A DNA stretch of 64,000 bases from Novipirellula aureliae (GTDB lineage Bacteria; Planctomycetota; Planctomycetia; Pirellulales; Pirellulaceae), in the NCBI RefSeq assembly GCF_007860185.1, contig NZ_SJPY01000008.1:140577-204576 (forward strand), given 5' to 3'. This document shows, piece after piece, positions 33,866-42,435 of the stretch. Every line of letters begins with the position of its first letter. The stretch's first letter is position 1. A program made the position numbers and the translations under genes. The notes under the pieces were generated by a model, which did no database searches, had not been told where the DNA came from, and saw only the letters and a program-made list of their open reading frames with translations.

Positions 33866-36028
33866 ATGCACTATCGTCTCTTCTCCAAGCCGTCGACCTA
33901 CTGCTCACGCCGGTTTACTATGGCCTTGAGCGTGGTTTTGACTGCAGTTACGCTCTCGCCGCATGCGATGGGGCAGGCGAATCAGGCTGTCTTGGAAAGC
34001 CAACCAGCTGCTCCGGCTGTGGCTCCACCAATGCAACAGCCGCAAGACCGCCCGCTAGCAAAACTGGCGACCCCGTCGGCCCGTGATTCCATGGTGGCTC
34101 GGCTAATCGCTACCCTAATGCCCCGCAATCACATTTCTTCGAAGAAATTGGATGACGAGATCAGCCGCAAGGCACTCGATTTGTTTATTAAATCGCTCGA
34201 CCCATTGAAGTTATATTTCCTACAAAGTGACATCGATCAATTTCACCGCAATCAAGATCGTATCGATGATATGGTCCAGGCGGGCGATCTCTCGTTTGGT
34301 TATGAGATCTTCGGTCGATTTATCGAACGCGTCGACGAACGCGTCGCGGTCGCCGAAGAACTGCTCCAAGGACCGTTCAACTTTAATATTGAAGAACAAA
34401 TTATCACGGATCCCGAAGCTGCGAGCTATGCAACCAATGCCGAGGAATCGCGTGACCGTTGGCGCCGGCAAATCAAGTACGCCTTGTTGGACTTGAAAGA
34501 TGAAGGGAAAGTCGGTCAAGAAGCAATCGATTTACTACAGCGTCGTTATTCGCGTTACGGTCGTCGCTGGCGATCGATCGACAGCGACGATTTGCTTGAA
34601 ATGTATTTAACGAGTGTCACGACCGCTTACGATCCACACTCGACCTATATGTCGCCTGGCTCACTCGACGATTTTAAGATTCTGATGAGTTTGAATCTTG
34701 ATGGAATCGGTGCTCAGCTTCGCGAAAAAGATGGGCAAACCGTCATCACTCGTGTGATTCCTGGCGGAGCTGCCGCCCGAAATGGCAAGCTAAAGACCGA
34801 TGATGTGATCGTTAGCGTTGGGCAAGGCGATGATGGCGAATTGGTTGACGTCGTCGAGATGCCCCTTACCGACGTGGTCGGTTTGATTCGCGGCAAAGCG
34901 GGTAGTGTTGTCCGCTTGGGGGTTCGTCCAGGAGGCGTGGGCGAAGTAGAGGTTTATCGTATTGAAAGAGCGCGGATTGAGCTCGAAGAATCCGCAGCAC
35001 GTGGAAAGGTACTCGAGCATCGATTGCCAGGTTCCGATCAGCCGGCATTGAAAATCGGTTACATCAACCTTCCAAGCTTCTACTTGGACATGGAAGCCGC
35101 AAAAGAAAACAAACAGGACTTCCGTAGTAGTACTCGCGACGTGGAACGAATCCTGCAAGATTTCCGCTCACAGGATGTCGACGGCGTGGTTTTGGACCTG
35201 GGCTTCAATGGTGGTGGTAGCTTGACCGAAGCGATTAATCTGACAGGTCTGTTCATCGATCGTGGGCCCGTCGTTCAGGTCAAGAACTCGGATGGCACGG
35301 TCCAACAGTATGCGGATGAAGACGCTGGAACACGTTGGGATGGCCCGCTGGTTGTTTTAACGAGCAAGTACAGCGCGAGTGCTAGCGAGATCTTTGCCGG
35401 TGCGATTCGTGATTACAAGCGAGGAATCGTTGTCGGTGATCCAGCGACCCATGGTAAAGGCACCGTGCAAACGTTGATGGATCTTGGACAACAATTGTTC
35501 CGTAACAACCGTGCGAATTATGGAGCGTTGAAGGTAACGCTGCAACAATTCTATCTTCCCGATGGCGAATCGACTCAGCTATCAGGCGTGCCCGCCGATG
35601 TGATCCTGCCTAGCATTACGTCAAAGATGGACATCAGCGAATCGGACTTGGAGTATGCTTTGCCGAACGACCGAGTGCCGCCGGCGAGGCATGCTCACTA
35701 CAACATGGTGCCCACCGACTTGTTAGCCCAGATTCGTCAAAACTCGATGGCACGCGTCGGCGAAGAAAAAGAGTTCGGTGAGCTTCTCGAACGAATTGAA
35801 ACCTACGTTCGCCAAAAAGAGAACTCGTCGATTTCGTTGGACGAAGAGAAGTTCATGGCGCGGCGTAAAGAGCTTGATGCTCAAAAAGAAGAAGAGAAGA
35901 AGGACTTGGAAGCGGAAATCACTGTCGAGGAGGTCTTTCGCGATACTTATTACAACCGCGAAGTCCTTAACATCGCCTATGATTACATCGAAGGGTTGCG
36001 AAAGCAGAACCTGGCACAAGCCCGTTAG
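33866..36028 (+). CDS. Carboxy-terminal processing protease (S41, Tsp/Prc-like)
   Basis: 720 residues, the long Tsp/Prc architecture. A signal peptide lies at 18-38 (MALSVVLTAVTLSPHAMG). The Tsp N-terminal domain extends to about 250, with RWRSIDSDDLLEMYLTSVTT and STYMSPGSLDDF before a PDZ domain (LDGIGAQLREKDGQTVI; VIPGGAAARNGKLKTDDVIV near 290). The S41 core has the catalytic Ser in LTSKYSASASEIFAGAI near 504 and Lys in GDPATHGKGTVQTLMDLG near 530. The acidic, Lys-rich C-terminal tail (KEEEKKDLEAEITVEE) resembles DUF3340. It degrades or trims periplasmic proteins from their C-termini. No operon partner is evident. Confidence 0.93.
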   Translation: MHYRLFSKPSTYCSRRFTMALSVVLTAVTLSPHAMGQANQAVLESQPAAPAVAPPMQQPQDRPLAKLATPSARDSMVARLIATLMPRNHISSKKLDDEISRKALDLFIKSLDPLKLYFLQSDIDQFHRNQDRIDDMVQAGDLSFGYEIFGRFIERVDERVAVAEELLQGPFNFNIEEQIITDPEAASYATNAEESRDRWRRQIKYALLDLKDEGKVGQEAIDLLQRRYSRYGRRWRSIDSDDLLEMYLTSVTTAYDPHSTYMSPGSLDDFKILMSLNLDGIGAQLREKDGQTVITRVIPGGAAARNGKLKTDDVIVSVGQGDDGELVDVVEMPLTDVVGLIRGKAGSVVRLGVRPGGVGEVEVYRIERARIELEESAARGKVLEHRLPGSDQPALKIGYINLPSFYLDMEAAKENKQDFRSSTRDVERILQDFRSQDVDGVVLDLGFNGGGSLTEAINLTGLFIDRGPVVQVKNSDGTVQQYADEDAGTRWDGPLVVLTSKYSASASEIFAGAIRDYKRGIVVGDPATHGKGTVQTLMDLGQQLFRNNRANYGALKVTLQQFYLPDGESTQLSGVPADVILPSITSKMDISESDLEYALPNDRVPPARHAHYNMVPTDLLAQIRQNSMARVGEEKEFGELLERIETYVRQKENSSISLDEEKFMARRKELDAQKEEEKKDLEAEITVEEVFRDTYYNREVLNIAYDYIEGLRKQNLAQAR

Positions 36029-36116
36029 GTGAAGTCAAAGGTCGTGCCGTTTCTTTCAAGTAGACGGAACTTTAGGTTTCTGGCCGTCGTTCCAAGCTGG
36101 AATTGGCTCGGTGTAC

Positions 36117-37607
36117 TTATAGCACCGGGCTGAACAATCGGGCGACGCCGGTGCCAACTCTTGATAACCATGGGCGCAGCGGTTTCTGAGACGCATTGCT
36201 TAAGGTCGACTGAGCAAAATCGTTTTCTAGCATTTGCTTCGCTTCCGCGACGAAGGCGGGATCACCGACGGCGACCATTAATTCGAAGTTCAAGTACAGC
36301 GATCGATTGTCAAAGTTGGTCGATCCGATGAGAACCAAGTTGTCATCAACGAGCACGCATTTCTGGTGCATCATCCCTTCGTTGTAACGATAGACGGGGA
36401 TGTCGAATTCTCTCAATTCCTGTTCATAATAGAAGCCAGCCAAATGTACCGCCCACTGGTCGGCCATGGAGGGAATTAAGAATCGAACATCCACGCCTCT
36501 GGCCTTGGCCATGGCAAGAGCAACCATCAACGAATCGTCGGGAACGAGGTAAGGCGTACTAATCCAAGCTCGCATCTTCGCCTCGTTGATCGCAGCGACA
36601 AACATCATCGTTGCTCGTGGCCGAGGATCCGCTGGCCCCGTCGCACAAATGGCGACGGCACCCTCTAGGTTTTTCGTTCCAGATGCCTCGGGTTCGTGAT
36701 GCTGCGTCCAATCGGCTTCGGGCAGATCCGTTCGGGCGGCCCAATAATAGTCACCTGCGAAAACGGCTTGGATCTTTCTAGCGACGCCACCCTTGATCAA
36801 TATCGCAGTGTCACGCCAATGGGAAACCCATTTGGCGTCCCCCCGATACTCTTCGCCAATATTTAATCCACCAACCATGGCACGATTGCCATCGACGACC
36901 AGCAACTTTCGATGGTTTCGGAAATTGATTTGGAATCGATTGATGAATCCTTGCCGAGTATTGAAGGAACGGACGTCGACTCCCGCGTCGGACAATCGCT
37001 TTAGGTATGCATTGGGTAATCGGATACAACCTACTTCGTCGTACATCAACCGAACGGTCACCCCCTTCTTAGCGGTTTCTATCAACGTGTCCGCAAACCG
37101 CCTGCCAACGGGATCATCACGAAGGATATAAAATGCGGCGTACACGTAATGTTTCGCCGAAGCGATTTGCTGATAAAGCTCTTCAAAAAAGGAATCGCCA
37201 TTGATCAATAGACCGAGTTCATTCCCGTAGGAAATTGGCGTATCCAAGACATCGGCAACCTGTTCAAGTGGGGAATGAAGCGAAGTCGATTGTTCGTCCC
37301 GTTCGGTCGACAATTCATGACGAATTGCCGTCACCGATCGTTGGTGACGTTGTCCGATTTCTCGGATTGCTTCTCGGTAACCGGCAAACCGATGACGCGC
37401 GAAGATCCAGTACAGCGGCAAGGTTACGAAGGGCAGCGTCAAAAGTCCCACCACCCAAGCCACGACCGCTTGCGAACTACGAACGTGTTTTAACGCGTGG
37501 ATTGCCGACCAAACTGCCAACAGTTGAATGACAAGAATCGTGATCGAAAGAATCGTCAGCACGGACCACGTTTCAAACAGGTGTGCCATATCGATGGTGG
37601 CGGTCAA
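36117..37607 (-). CDS. cls: Cardiolipin synthase (phospholipase D family)
   Basis: 496 residues. Two N-terminal transmembrane helices (LTILSITILVIQLLAVWSAI; AVVAWVVGLLTLPFVTLPLY) are followed by two HKD motifs: HRKLLVVDGNRAMVGGLNIG near 234 and HQKCVLVDDNLVLIGSTNFD near 414, typical of ClsA-type enzymes that condense two phosphatidylglycerol molecules to cardiolipin. The start is a TTG at 37607 that overlaps the TGA stop of aroC (TTGA); the next in-frame ATG is at 37589 (MAHLFETWSV). Either is possible. It lies in a minus-strand run folD-aroC-cls. Confidence 0.93.
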   Translation of the reverse strand: MTATIDMAHLFETWSVLTILSITILVIQLLAVWSAIHALKHVRSSQAVVAWVVGLLTLPFVTLPLYWIFARHRFAGYREAIREIGQRHQRSVTAIRHELSTERDEQSTSLHSPLEQVADVLDTPISYGNELGLLINGDSFFEELYQQIASAKHYVYAAFYILRDDPVGRRFADTLIETAKKGVTVRLMYDEVGCIRLPNAYLKRLSDAGVDVRSFNTRQGFINRFQINFRNHRKLLVVDGNRAMVGGLNIGEEYRGDAKWVSHWRDTAILIKGGVARKIQAVFAGDYYWAARTDLPEADWTQHHEPEASGTKNLEGAVAICATGPADPRPRATMMFVAAINEAKMRAWISTPYLVPDDSLMVALAMAKARGVDVRFLIPSMADQWAVHLAGFYYEQELREFDIPVYRYNEGMMHQKCVLVDDNLVLIGSTNFDNRSLYLNFELMVAVGDPAFVAEAKQMLENDFAQSTLSNASQKPLRPWLSRVGTGVARLFSPVL

Positions 37608-38857
37608 AACAGTTTAGCTAAATCGGAGGACAAACGACGGGATTGGTGAATCAAGCTAGCGTTGAGTAGTTCGATTGCCACGCGAGATTCTAAGGTAATG
37701 CCGGCCCGCACACCGACACACGGGTCGTGGCGTCCTTGCTTTAACTCGAAGTCAATCTCTTGCAAGTTTTTCAAGACGGACTTTTGTGGCAGATTGATGG
37801 TAGATGTTGGTTTGAAGCCGACGTGCATGACCAAAGGCATTCCCGTCGTGATTCCTCCGAGCATTCCACCATGACTGTTTCGGACATAGCCTGTTTTCCG
37901 AATCGGGTCGTTGTTCTCGCTTCCGAATCGCTCAACGACACGACGTCCCGCGCCGACCTCGACCGACTCAGCCGCGTTGACGCCACCGAGCGCCCCCATC
38001 AATCTCAGCTTCAAGCTCTCGTATAGCGGATCGCCCAACAGTGGCGGTACGTTGACCGCAACGACTTCGACGAGTGCACCGACCGAGTCGCCTTTGATCC
38101 GAGTTTCTTTGATCAATTCAGCAGCGGTATCAGCAAACTCAGCATCAATGCTATGGATCTCCGCAGCGGCGAGTTGTTGTTCGATTTTGTCGATCGCAGC
38201 TGACTCTAGTGGACGAGAGGCGTCGCCTTGCATCAGTTCGCTGACTCGATCGGACAAGCTCTCTTTTGCTTGCAGCGAGCCGACTTGGGCGATTGACGAA
38301 AGAATGACGGTGCCGAATTTTTCGGCCAGAACGATGCGGGCTATCGATCCGCCAATGACATCGGAAATGGTCGCTCGATAACTCGACCTACCTCCGCCAC
38401 GGATATCGACAAAACCGTTCGATTGGTGGAACTTGACCAAGTCGGTATGTCCAGGGCGAACTTCACCGGTCTCGCCCGTCAATTGGGTGTAATGTCCTGA
38501 CTTTTTAGAGGTCGACAACACGATCGCAGCAATCGGCTCACCTGTCGTAAACCCCTCCTCATACGCTTCGGTTTCATAGGTGGCATCATCGACGTTGACG
38601 GAAACCTTTGCGCCACCGAGCAGCGCGTCGGTGTCATCTTGGTAGATGCCGGACAAGAAAACGACTTTATCTTTTTCGTTACGTGGGGTTCCGTGGCGGT
38701 TGCCGCCTGGGCGACGACGGTCCAAAAACGCTTGCACATCGCCGCGACGAATCGGTTGCCCCGGCGGGCAGCCGAACACAATCGTCGTGATTGCGGGACC
38801 ATGTGATTCGCCAGCGCCGGCCACGCCAAATAAAGGTCCACCAAGGATTTCCATCAT
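37604..38857 (-). CDS. aroC: Chorismate synthase
   Basis: 417 residues, longer than many homologues (about 360-400). It starts ILGGPLFGVAGAGESHGPAI, the family N-terminus with GESHG, and continues with RRRPGGNRHGTPRNEKDKV near 47 and RPGHTDLVKFHQSNGFVDIR near 128, where most members have RPGHADY. GGGRSSYRATISDVIGGSIAR (first 20 residues shown split by position 148) and GGITTGMPLVMHVGFKPTST near 330 follow, then the end KQGRHDPCVGVRAGI. It converts EPSP to chorismate using reduced FMN, the last common step of aromatic amino-acid synthesis. The stop overlaps the TTG start of cls by 4 nt, so the two are translationally linked. Confidence 0.93.
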   Translation of the reverse strand: MMEILGGPLFGVAGAGESHGPAITTIVFGCPPGQPIRRGDVQAFLDRRRPGGNRHGTPRNEKDKVVFLSGIYQDDTDALLGGAKVSVNVDDATYETEAYEEGFTTGEPIAAIVLSTSKKSGHYTQLTGETGEVRPGHTDLVKFHQSNGFVDIRGGGRSSYRATISDVIGGSIARIVLAEKFGTVILSSIAQVGSLQAKESLSDRVSELMQGDASRPLESAAIDKIEQQLAAAEIHSIDAEFADTAAELIKETRIKGDSVGALVEVVAVNVPPLLGDPLYESLKLRLMGALGGVNAAESVEVGAGRRVVERFGSENNDPIRKTGYVRNSHGGMLGGITTGMPLVMHVGFKPTSTINLPQKSVLKNLQEIDFELKQGRHDPCVGVRAGITLESRVAIELLNASLIHQSRRLSSDLAKLF

Positions 38858-38883
38858 TCTGCTTTGTAAAGGGTGGTGAGTGT

Positions 38884-38944
38884 CGTGGCTGTGGCTTCCC
38901 CAGCCGCCGTCTGTTTTACACTGGGGCTGGAAGCCTCAGTCACG
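38884..38944. repeat. Hairpin of the MITE-like core between folD and aroC
   Basis: The sequence cgtggctgtggcttcc (38884-38899) pairs imperfectly with ctggaagcctcagtcacg (38927-38944), and ccag/ctgg extends the stem inward. This is the core palindrome of the 12828-12974 family without its terminal repeats. It lies 6 bp from the folD stop codon (38951-38953) and 26 bp upstream of the aroC start. Confidence 0.6.
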
Positions 38945-38950
38945 TTTACA

Positions 38951-39856
38951 TCACGCCATCTGCAAGCGAGCAGCAAGTAGCGTATTGTGGAGTAACATTG
39001 CAATCGTCAACGGTCCGACACCGCCGGGGACCGGAGTGATTGCCGCTGCAACTTGCTTTGCTTCTTCGAACGCAACGTCGCCGACCAATTTACCATCCAC
39101 TCGATTGATACCGACATCGATGACAATCGCACCCGGTTTTATCATGTCCCCTTTTATCATTTCAGCAACACCGACTGCCGCAATTAGGCAATCGGCGGAT
39201 CGGCATACGCTCTTTAGATCCTCGGTGCGGCTATGAGCGATCGTGACCGTGGCGTTGGCGACTTCGCGTCCGCACGAACCATCTCGTCCAGCCAGCATCA
39301 TCGCCATCGGTTTTCCGACGATATCGCTGCGACCGACCACGACGACATGTTTCCCGGCAACGGAAATGTCACATCGATGCAGTAATTGAACGATTCCGTG
39401 TGGAGTGCAGGGTAAAAACCGGGGGCGTCCTTGCATCAGGAGACCGACATTGATTGGCGAAAATGCATCAACATCTTTTAGCGGGTCGATCGCATCGAGT
39501 ACTTCTCGCTCGTCAAAACCCGCCCCACCATTGCCCTGTTTGGGAAGCGGTAATTGGACCAAAATACCGTTTACCGTTGCATCCTCATTGAGCTCTTGAA
39601 CGACCTTCATCAGATCGGCTTGGGTCGATTCGGCAGGCAATCGGACGGTTCGGCCCTCGATCCCCGCTTTTTCACAGGCCCGTTGTTTATTGCGAACATA
39701 CACCTGACTGGCGGGGTCTTCGCCGACCAAAACGGCGACCAGGCAGGGAGAAAAGGGGCGTCCCAACTCAAGGGCGGTCTTTTTCACCTCATGGGCTACC
39801 TCTTCGCGGATTTCGGCTGCGATTTGTTTGCCATCCAGTAGTTTCGCGGTCATCAT
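38951..39856 (-). CDS. folD: Bifunctional methylene-THF dehydrogenase / methenyl-THF cyclohydrolase FolD
   Basis: 301 residues, family-typical. Key segments are KLLDGKQIAAEIREEVAHEV near 5, the catalytic YVRNKQRACEKAGI near 53 (Tyr and Lys), VQLPLPKQ near 99, PLKDVDAFSPINVGLL near 123, VVVGRSDIVGKPMAMML near 172 for NADP binding, and PVPGGVGPLTIAMLLHNTL at the end. It interconverts 5,10-methylene-THF and 10-formyl-THF for purine and one-carbon metabolism in the cytoplasm. It begins the minus-strand run folD-aroC-cls; a palindromic repeat separates it from aroC. Confidence 0.96.
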   Translation of the reverse strand: MMTAKLLDGKQIAAEIREEVAHEVKKTALELGRPFSPCLVAVLVGEDPASQVYVRNKQRACEKAGIEGRTVRLPAESTQADLMKVVQELNEDATVNGILVQLPLPKQGNGGAGFDEREVLDAIDPLKDVDAFSPINVGLLMQGRPRFLPCTPHGIVQLLHRCDISVAGKHVVVVGRSDIVGKPMAMMLAGRDGSCGREVANATVTIAHSRTEDLKSVCRSADCLIAAVGVAEMIKGDMIKPGAIVIDVGINRVDGKLVGDVAFEEAKQVAAAITPVPGGVGPLTIAMLLHNTLLAARLQMA

Positions 39857-39992
39857 GCTCTCAGCGGTTCGTTTTCGTCTTCGATGCTAAAACGCCATAG
39901 TGGCATTTCGGCTTGATCGTTATAGTAATCATAACGTCTGGCAACCTTTCATTAAATTACGCTACACGAAATCAAATAGGATTTCTGTCTCG

Positions 39993-41726
39993 ATGTCTAC
40001 CGATACACCTAACGCTGAGTCCAAGCCGCCAAAATTGAGCGCCGTCGAAAAGATCAAAGATGAGAGCAGATTTTTGCTCGGAACAATCGGCACCGAGTTG
40101 GTGGAGCCCTCTGATCATTTCAACAAAGACAATCTGCAATTGCTGAAGTTCCATGGAACGTACCAGCAAGACGACCGCGACCTGCGAGCCCAGGCAAAGA
40201 AAGCAGGCGGGGGGAAGGCGTTTTCGATGATGGTTCGCTGTCGGATCCCCGGTGGCCGGATGACGTCGGATCAATTGTTGGCCCAGCTTGATATTTGCGA
40301 CCAACTCGGCAATGCGACGCTAAAGATTACGACTCGGCAAACGTTGCAAATCCATGGCATTCTCAAGAGCGATTTGCAGAAGACCATCCGCCGAATCAAC
40401 GACATGCAATTGTCAACACTGGCGGCTTGTGGTGACGTCAACCGAAACATCATGTGCTGTCCCGCCAAACGAGTTGGCTCGGTCCATGCCGATCTCGAAA
40501 AATTGACCGATGAACTGACGTTTGCTCTCGCTCCGCAAACACCCGCATACCACGAATTGTGGCTGACGGATGATGAAACAGGTGAAAAAACGCTTCAGGG
40601 TGGCGGTGAAGTGGTCGAACCGCTCTACGGACCACGCTACTTGCCTCGTAAATTCAAAATCGGGATTGCCCTTCCCGAAGACAATTGCATCGATATCTAC
40701 ACGCAAGACATCGGCTTTTTGGCGGTTGTTCGCAACGACAAGATCATCGGTTACAACGTGCTCGTCGGCGGTGGAATGGGAACAACCCCATCGGCGAAAA
40801 AGACTTTCCCAGCACTCGGCAAACGGATGGCATTCGTTGCCCCCGAACAAGCGGTTGAGGTTGCCAAGGCGATCTTGAAGGTCCAACGTGATTACGGCAA
40901 CCGCGAAGACCGTAAAGTGGCGCGGATGAAATACTTGGTCGCCAATTGGGGGGTCGAGAAATTCCGACGGGCGGTCGAAGAGTATTTTGGCGGACCGTTG
41001 GCGGATTGCACCGAAGACGACGTTACCGAGTTCGATGATCACATGGGTTGGCAAGAACAGGGCGATGGAAAATGGTCTTACGGGCTTAACATTGAAAACG
41101 GACGACTTTACGACAATGAGAACCATCAGTTAAAGGCATGTTTGCGGGCGATTTGCCACCAGTTCAAGACGGAACTTCGCATGACAGGCCATCAAAGTAT
41201 CATCGTCACCGACATCGATCCGGCAGACAAAGACAAGTTGATCTCGATCATTAAAGAGCACCGGGTGCCAACGACCGAGGAGACCAGCACGGTGCGTCGA
41301 TGGTCGATTGCCTGTGTGGCGTTGCCGACATGCGGCTTGGCGATCACCGAAAGCGAGCGGCGATTGCCGACGATTATCGACCAACTGGAACAGCCGCTGG
41401 CGAAATTGGGACTCGACAAAGAGCGGTTTACACTTCGCATGACAGGCTGCCCCAACGGATGTGCACGTCCCTACAATGCCGACTTGGCACTCGTGGGCAA
41501 AGCCAAGGACAAATACACGGTGTTCGCTGGCGGTGGATGGCTGGGCCATCGGCTAGCCTACGTCTACAAGGACTTGGTTTCCGACGACACGGTCATCGAT
41601 GAACTGGTCGGGATCTTTGCCGCCTTTAAAGCCAACCGCGAAGGGAATGAATCGCTAGGCGATTTCTGTGCCCGAGTTGGCCGAGAGGATTTGGAAACGT
41701 TGGCTGCAACAGCGCCTCGACCCTAG
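39993..41726 (+). CDS. Siroheme sulfite/nitrite reductase, hemoprotein subunit
   Basis: 577 residues from the ATG at 39993 (MSTDTPNAES); the in-frame ATG 93 nt upstream gives a basic extension without family similarity. The two ferredoxin-like half domains show KFHGTYQQDDRDLRAQAKK near 52 and RCRIPGGRMTSDQLLAQLD near 83. The siroheme/[4Fe-4S] ligands are the paired motifs VALPTCGLAITESERRLP near 447 and MTGCPNGCARPYNADLALVG near 485; a further AACGDVNRNIMCCPA near 145 is typical. This type reduces sulfite to sulfide or nitrite to ammonia with ferredoxin or a flavoprotein partner. The sulfite form is favoured but not certain. The 120-bp palindrome begins at its last stop-codon base. Confidence 0.88.
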   Translation: MSTDTPNAESKPPKLSAVEKIKDESRFLLGTIGTELVEPSDHFNKDNLQLLKFHGTYQQDDRDLRAQAKKAGGGKAFSMMVRCRIPGGRMTSDQLLAQLDICDQLGNATLKITTRQTLQIHGILKSDLQKTIRRINDMQLSTLAACGDVNRNIMCCPAKRVGSVHADLEKLTDELTFALAPQTPAYHELWLTDDETGEKTLQGGGEVVEPLYGPRYLPRKFKIGIALPEDNCIDIYTQDIGFLAVVRNDKIIGYNVLVGGGMGTTPSAKKTFPALGKRMAFVAPEQAVEVAKAILKVQRDYGNREDRKVARMKYLVANWGVEKFRRAVEEYFGGPLADCTEDDVTEFDDHMGWQEQGDGKWSYGLNIENGRLYDNENHQLKACLRAICHQFKTELRMTGHQSIIVTDIDPADKDKLISIIKEHRVPTTEETSTVRRWSIACVALPTCGLAITESERRLPTIIDQLEQPLAKLGLDKERFTLRMTGCPNGCARPYNADLALVGKAKDKYTVFAGGGWLGHRLAYVYKDLVSDDTVIDELVGIFAAFKANREGNESLGDFCARVGREDLETLAATAPRP

Positions 41727-41845
41727 CGGGCTGGCGATTTAATCGTTTAACGCTTAGCCGAAGGCGTCAGCTTTTCCATAAGCGGTTGCCTATGGCTTGG
41801 CGTTAAACAATAAGTCGAGTCAAACCGATTAAATCAACAGCCTAC
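41726..41845. repeat. 120-bp palindromic element, copy B, starting at a stop codon
   Basis: Same length and about 93 percent identical (8 differences counted by hand) to copy A at 4566-4685. The terminal arms now have several mismatches (gcgggctggcg versus caacagcctac on the other side). Its first base is the final base of the TAG stop (41724-41726) of the sulfite/nitrite reductase gene. Confidence 0.88.
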
Positions 41846-41879
41846 TAGGGCTTTGCCACCGCAATTCATTCACGGTCGA

Positions 41880-41932
41880 TCCGAGCTCTGGCAACTCGGT
41901 AACTCTGGTAACTCGGTAACTCTGGCAAAACG
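41880..41932. repeat. Short tandem repeat aactcggtaactctgg
   Basis: About three imperfect copies of a 16-bp unit containing ctctggcaactcggtaact fill the end of the gap next to the YjfB-like gene. Low information; possibly slippage-derived. Confidence 0.5.
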
Positions 41933-42130
41933 CTAAACCTTCACGTCAAGATGACCATCGGCAAGTTGTGTTTGCACCTGCTTAGCTTGTTCGAGCATTG
42001 AATGGATGGCATCGCCTGCTTGTTTTTGCGTATCGAGTTGTTTTGCCAGCAGTGTCATTTGCACCTGTTGTTGGTTGGCATCGTTGCGAGAGTTTAGGAC
42101 GTTCGCAACCGCAGGGTGAATGCTAGACAT
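41933..42130 (-). CDS. YjfB-like small protein (putative motility family)
   Basis: 65 residues from the ATG at 42130, which is preceded by a ggag-type ribosome site about 6 nt upstream. The sequence (HPAVANVLNSRNDANQQQVQ, then MTLLAKQLDTQKQAGDAIHS) is helical and Gln-rich and resembles the YjfB family of short proteins (PF14070), found near motility genes in Firmicutes and Proteobacteria. No flagellar gene is nearby. An upstream in-frame ATG (42274) would add a stretch with no homology, so the short form is preferred. Confidence 0.55.
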   Translation of the reverse strand: MSSIHPAVANVLNSRNDANQQQVQMTLLAKQLDTQKQAGDAIHSMLEQAKQVQTQLADGHLDVKV

Positions 42131-42435
42131 CGTGACTCCCGAGTTAAGGATAGGACAGTATGGCTCAAGCCTGGACTCCAACACAGACCCTCTTGTGAAA
42201 AACTCGGTCTGCTGGTGAGATAACACTATCGAAACCAGAAAAAAGGTTGAAATCCGCACGCTTGGCATCTTCAAATTGGGTTAATCGGCACTTTTTCACT
42301 CTCGTTTTCCGCAATTCTTTTTAGAATGCATCCCTAATAGCATGATGTTCGGCAGCAAATCGTTGCCGCTTTTCAACCCCTATTTACGATTGACTCGTCC
42401 GGTTTTGGATGATCGCAATAGCCGGCGAAGACCAT

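Noticed and set aside
33452-33871. Small proteins upstream of the S41 protease
   Set aside because: Several open frames overlap in this GC-rich gap, contain repeated micro-motifs and show no homology-like pattern.
41726-41932. Transposase gene linked to the 120-bp palindrome
   Set aside because: No frame longer than the repeat itself is present around either copy.
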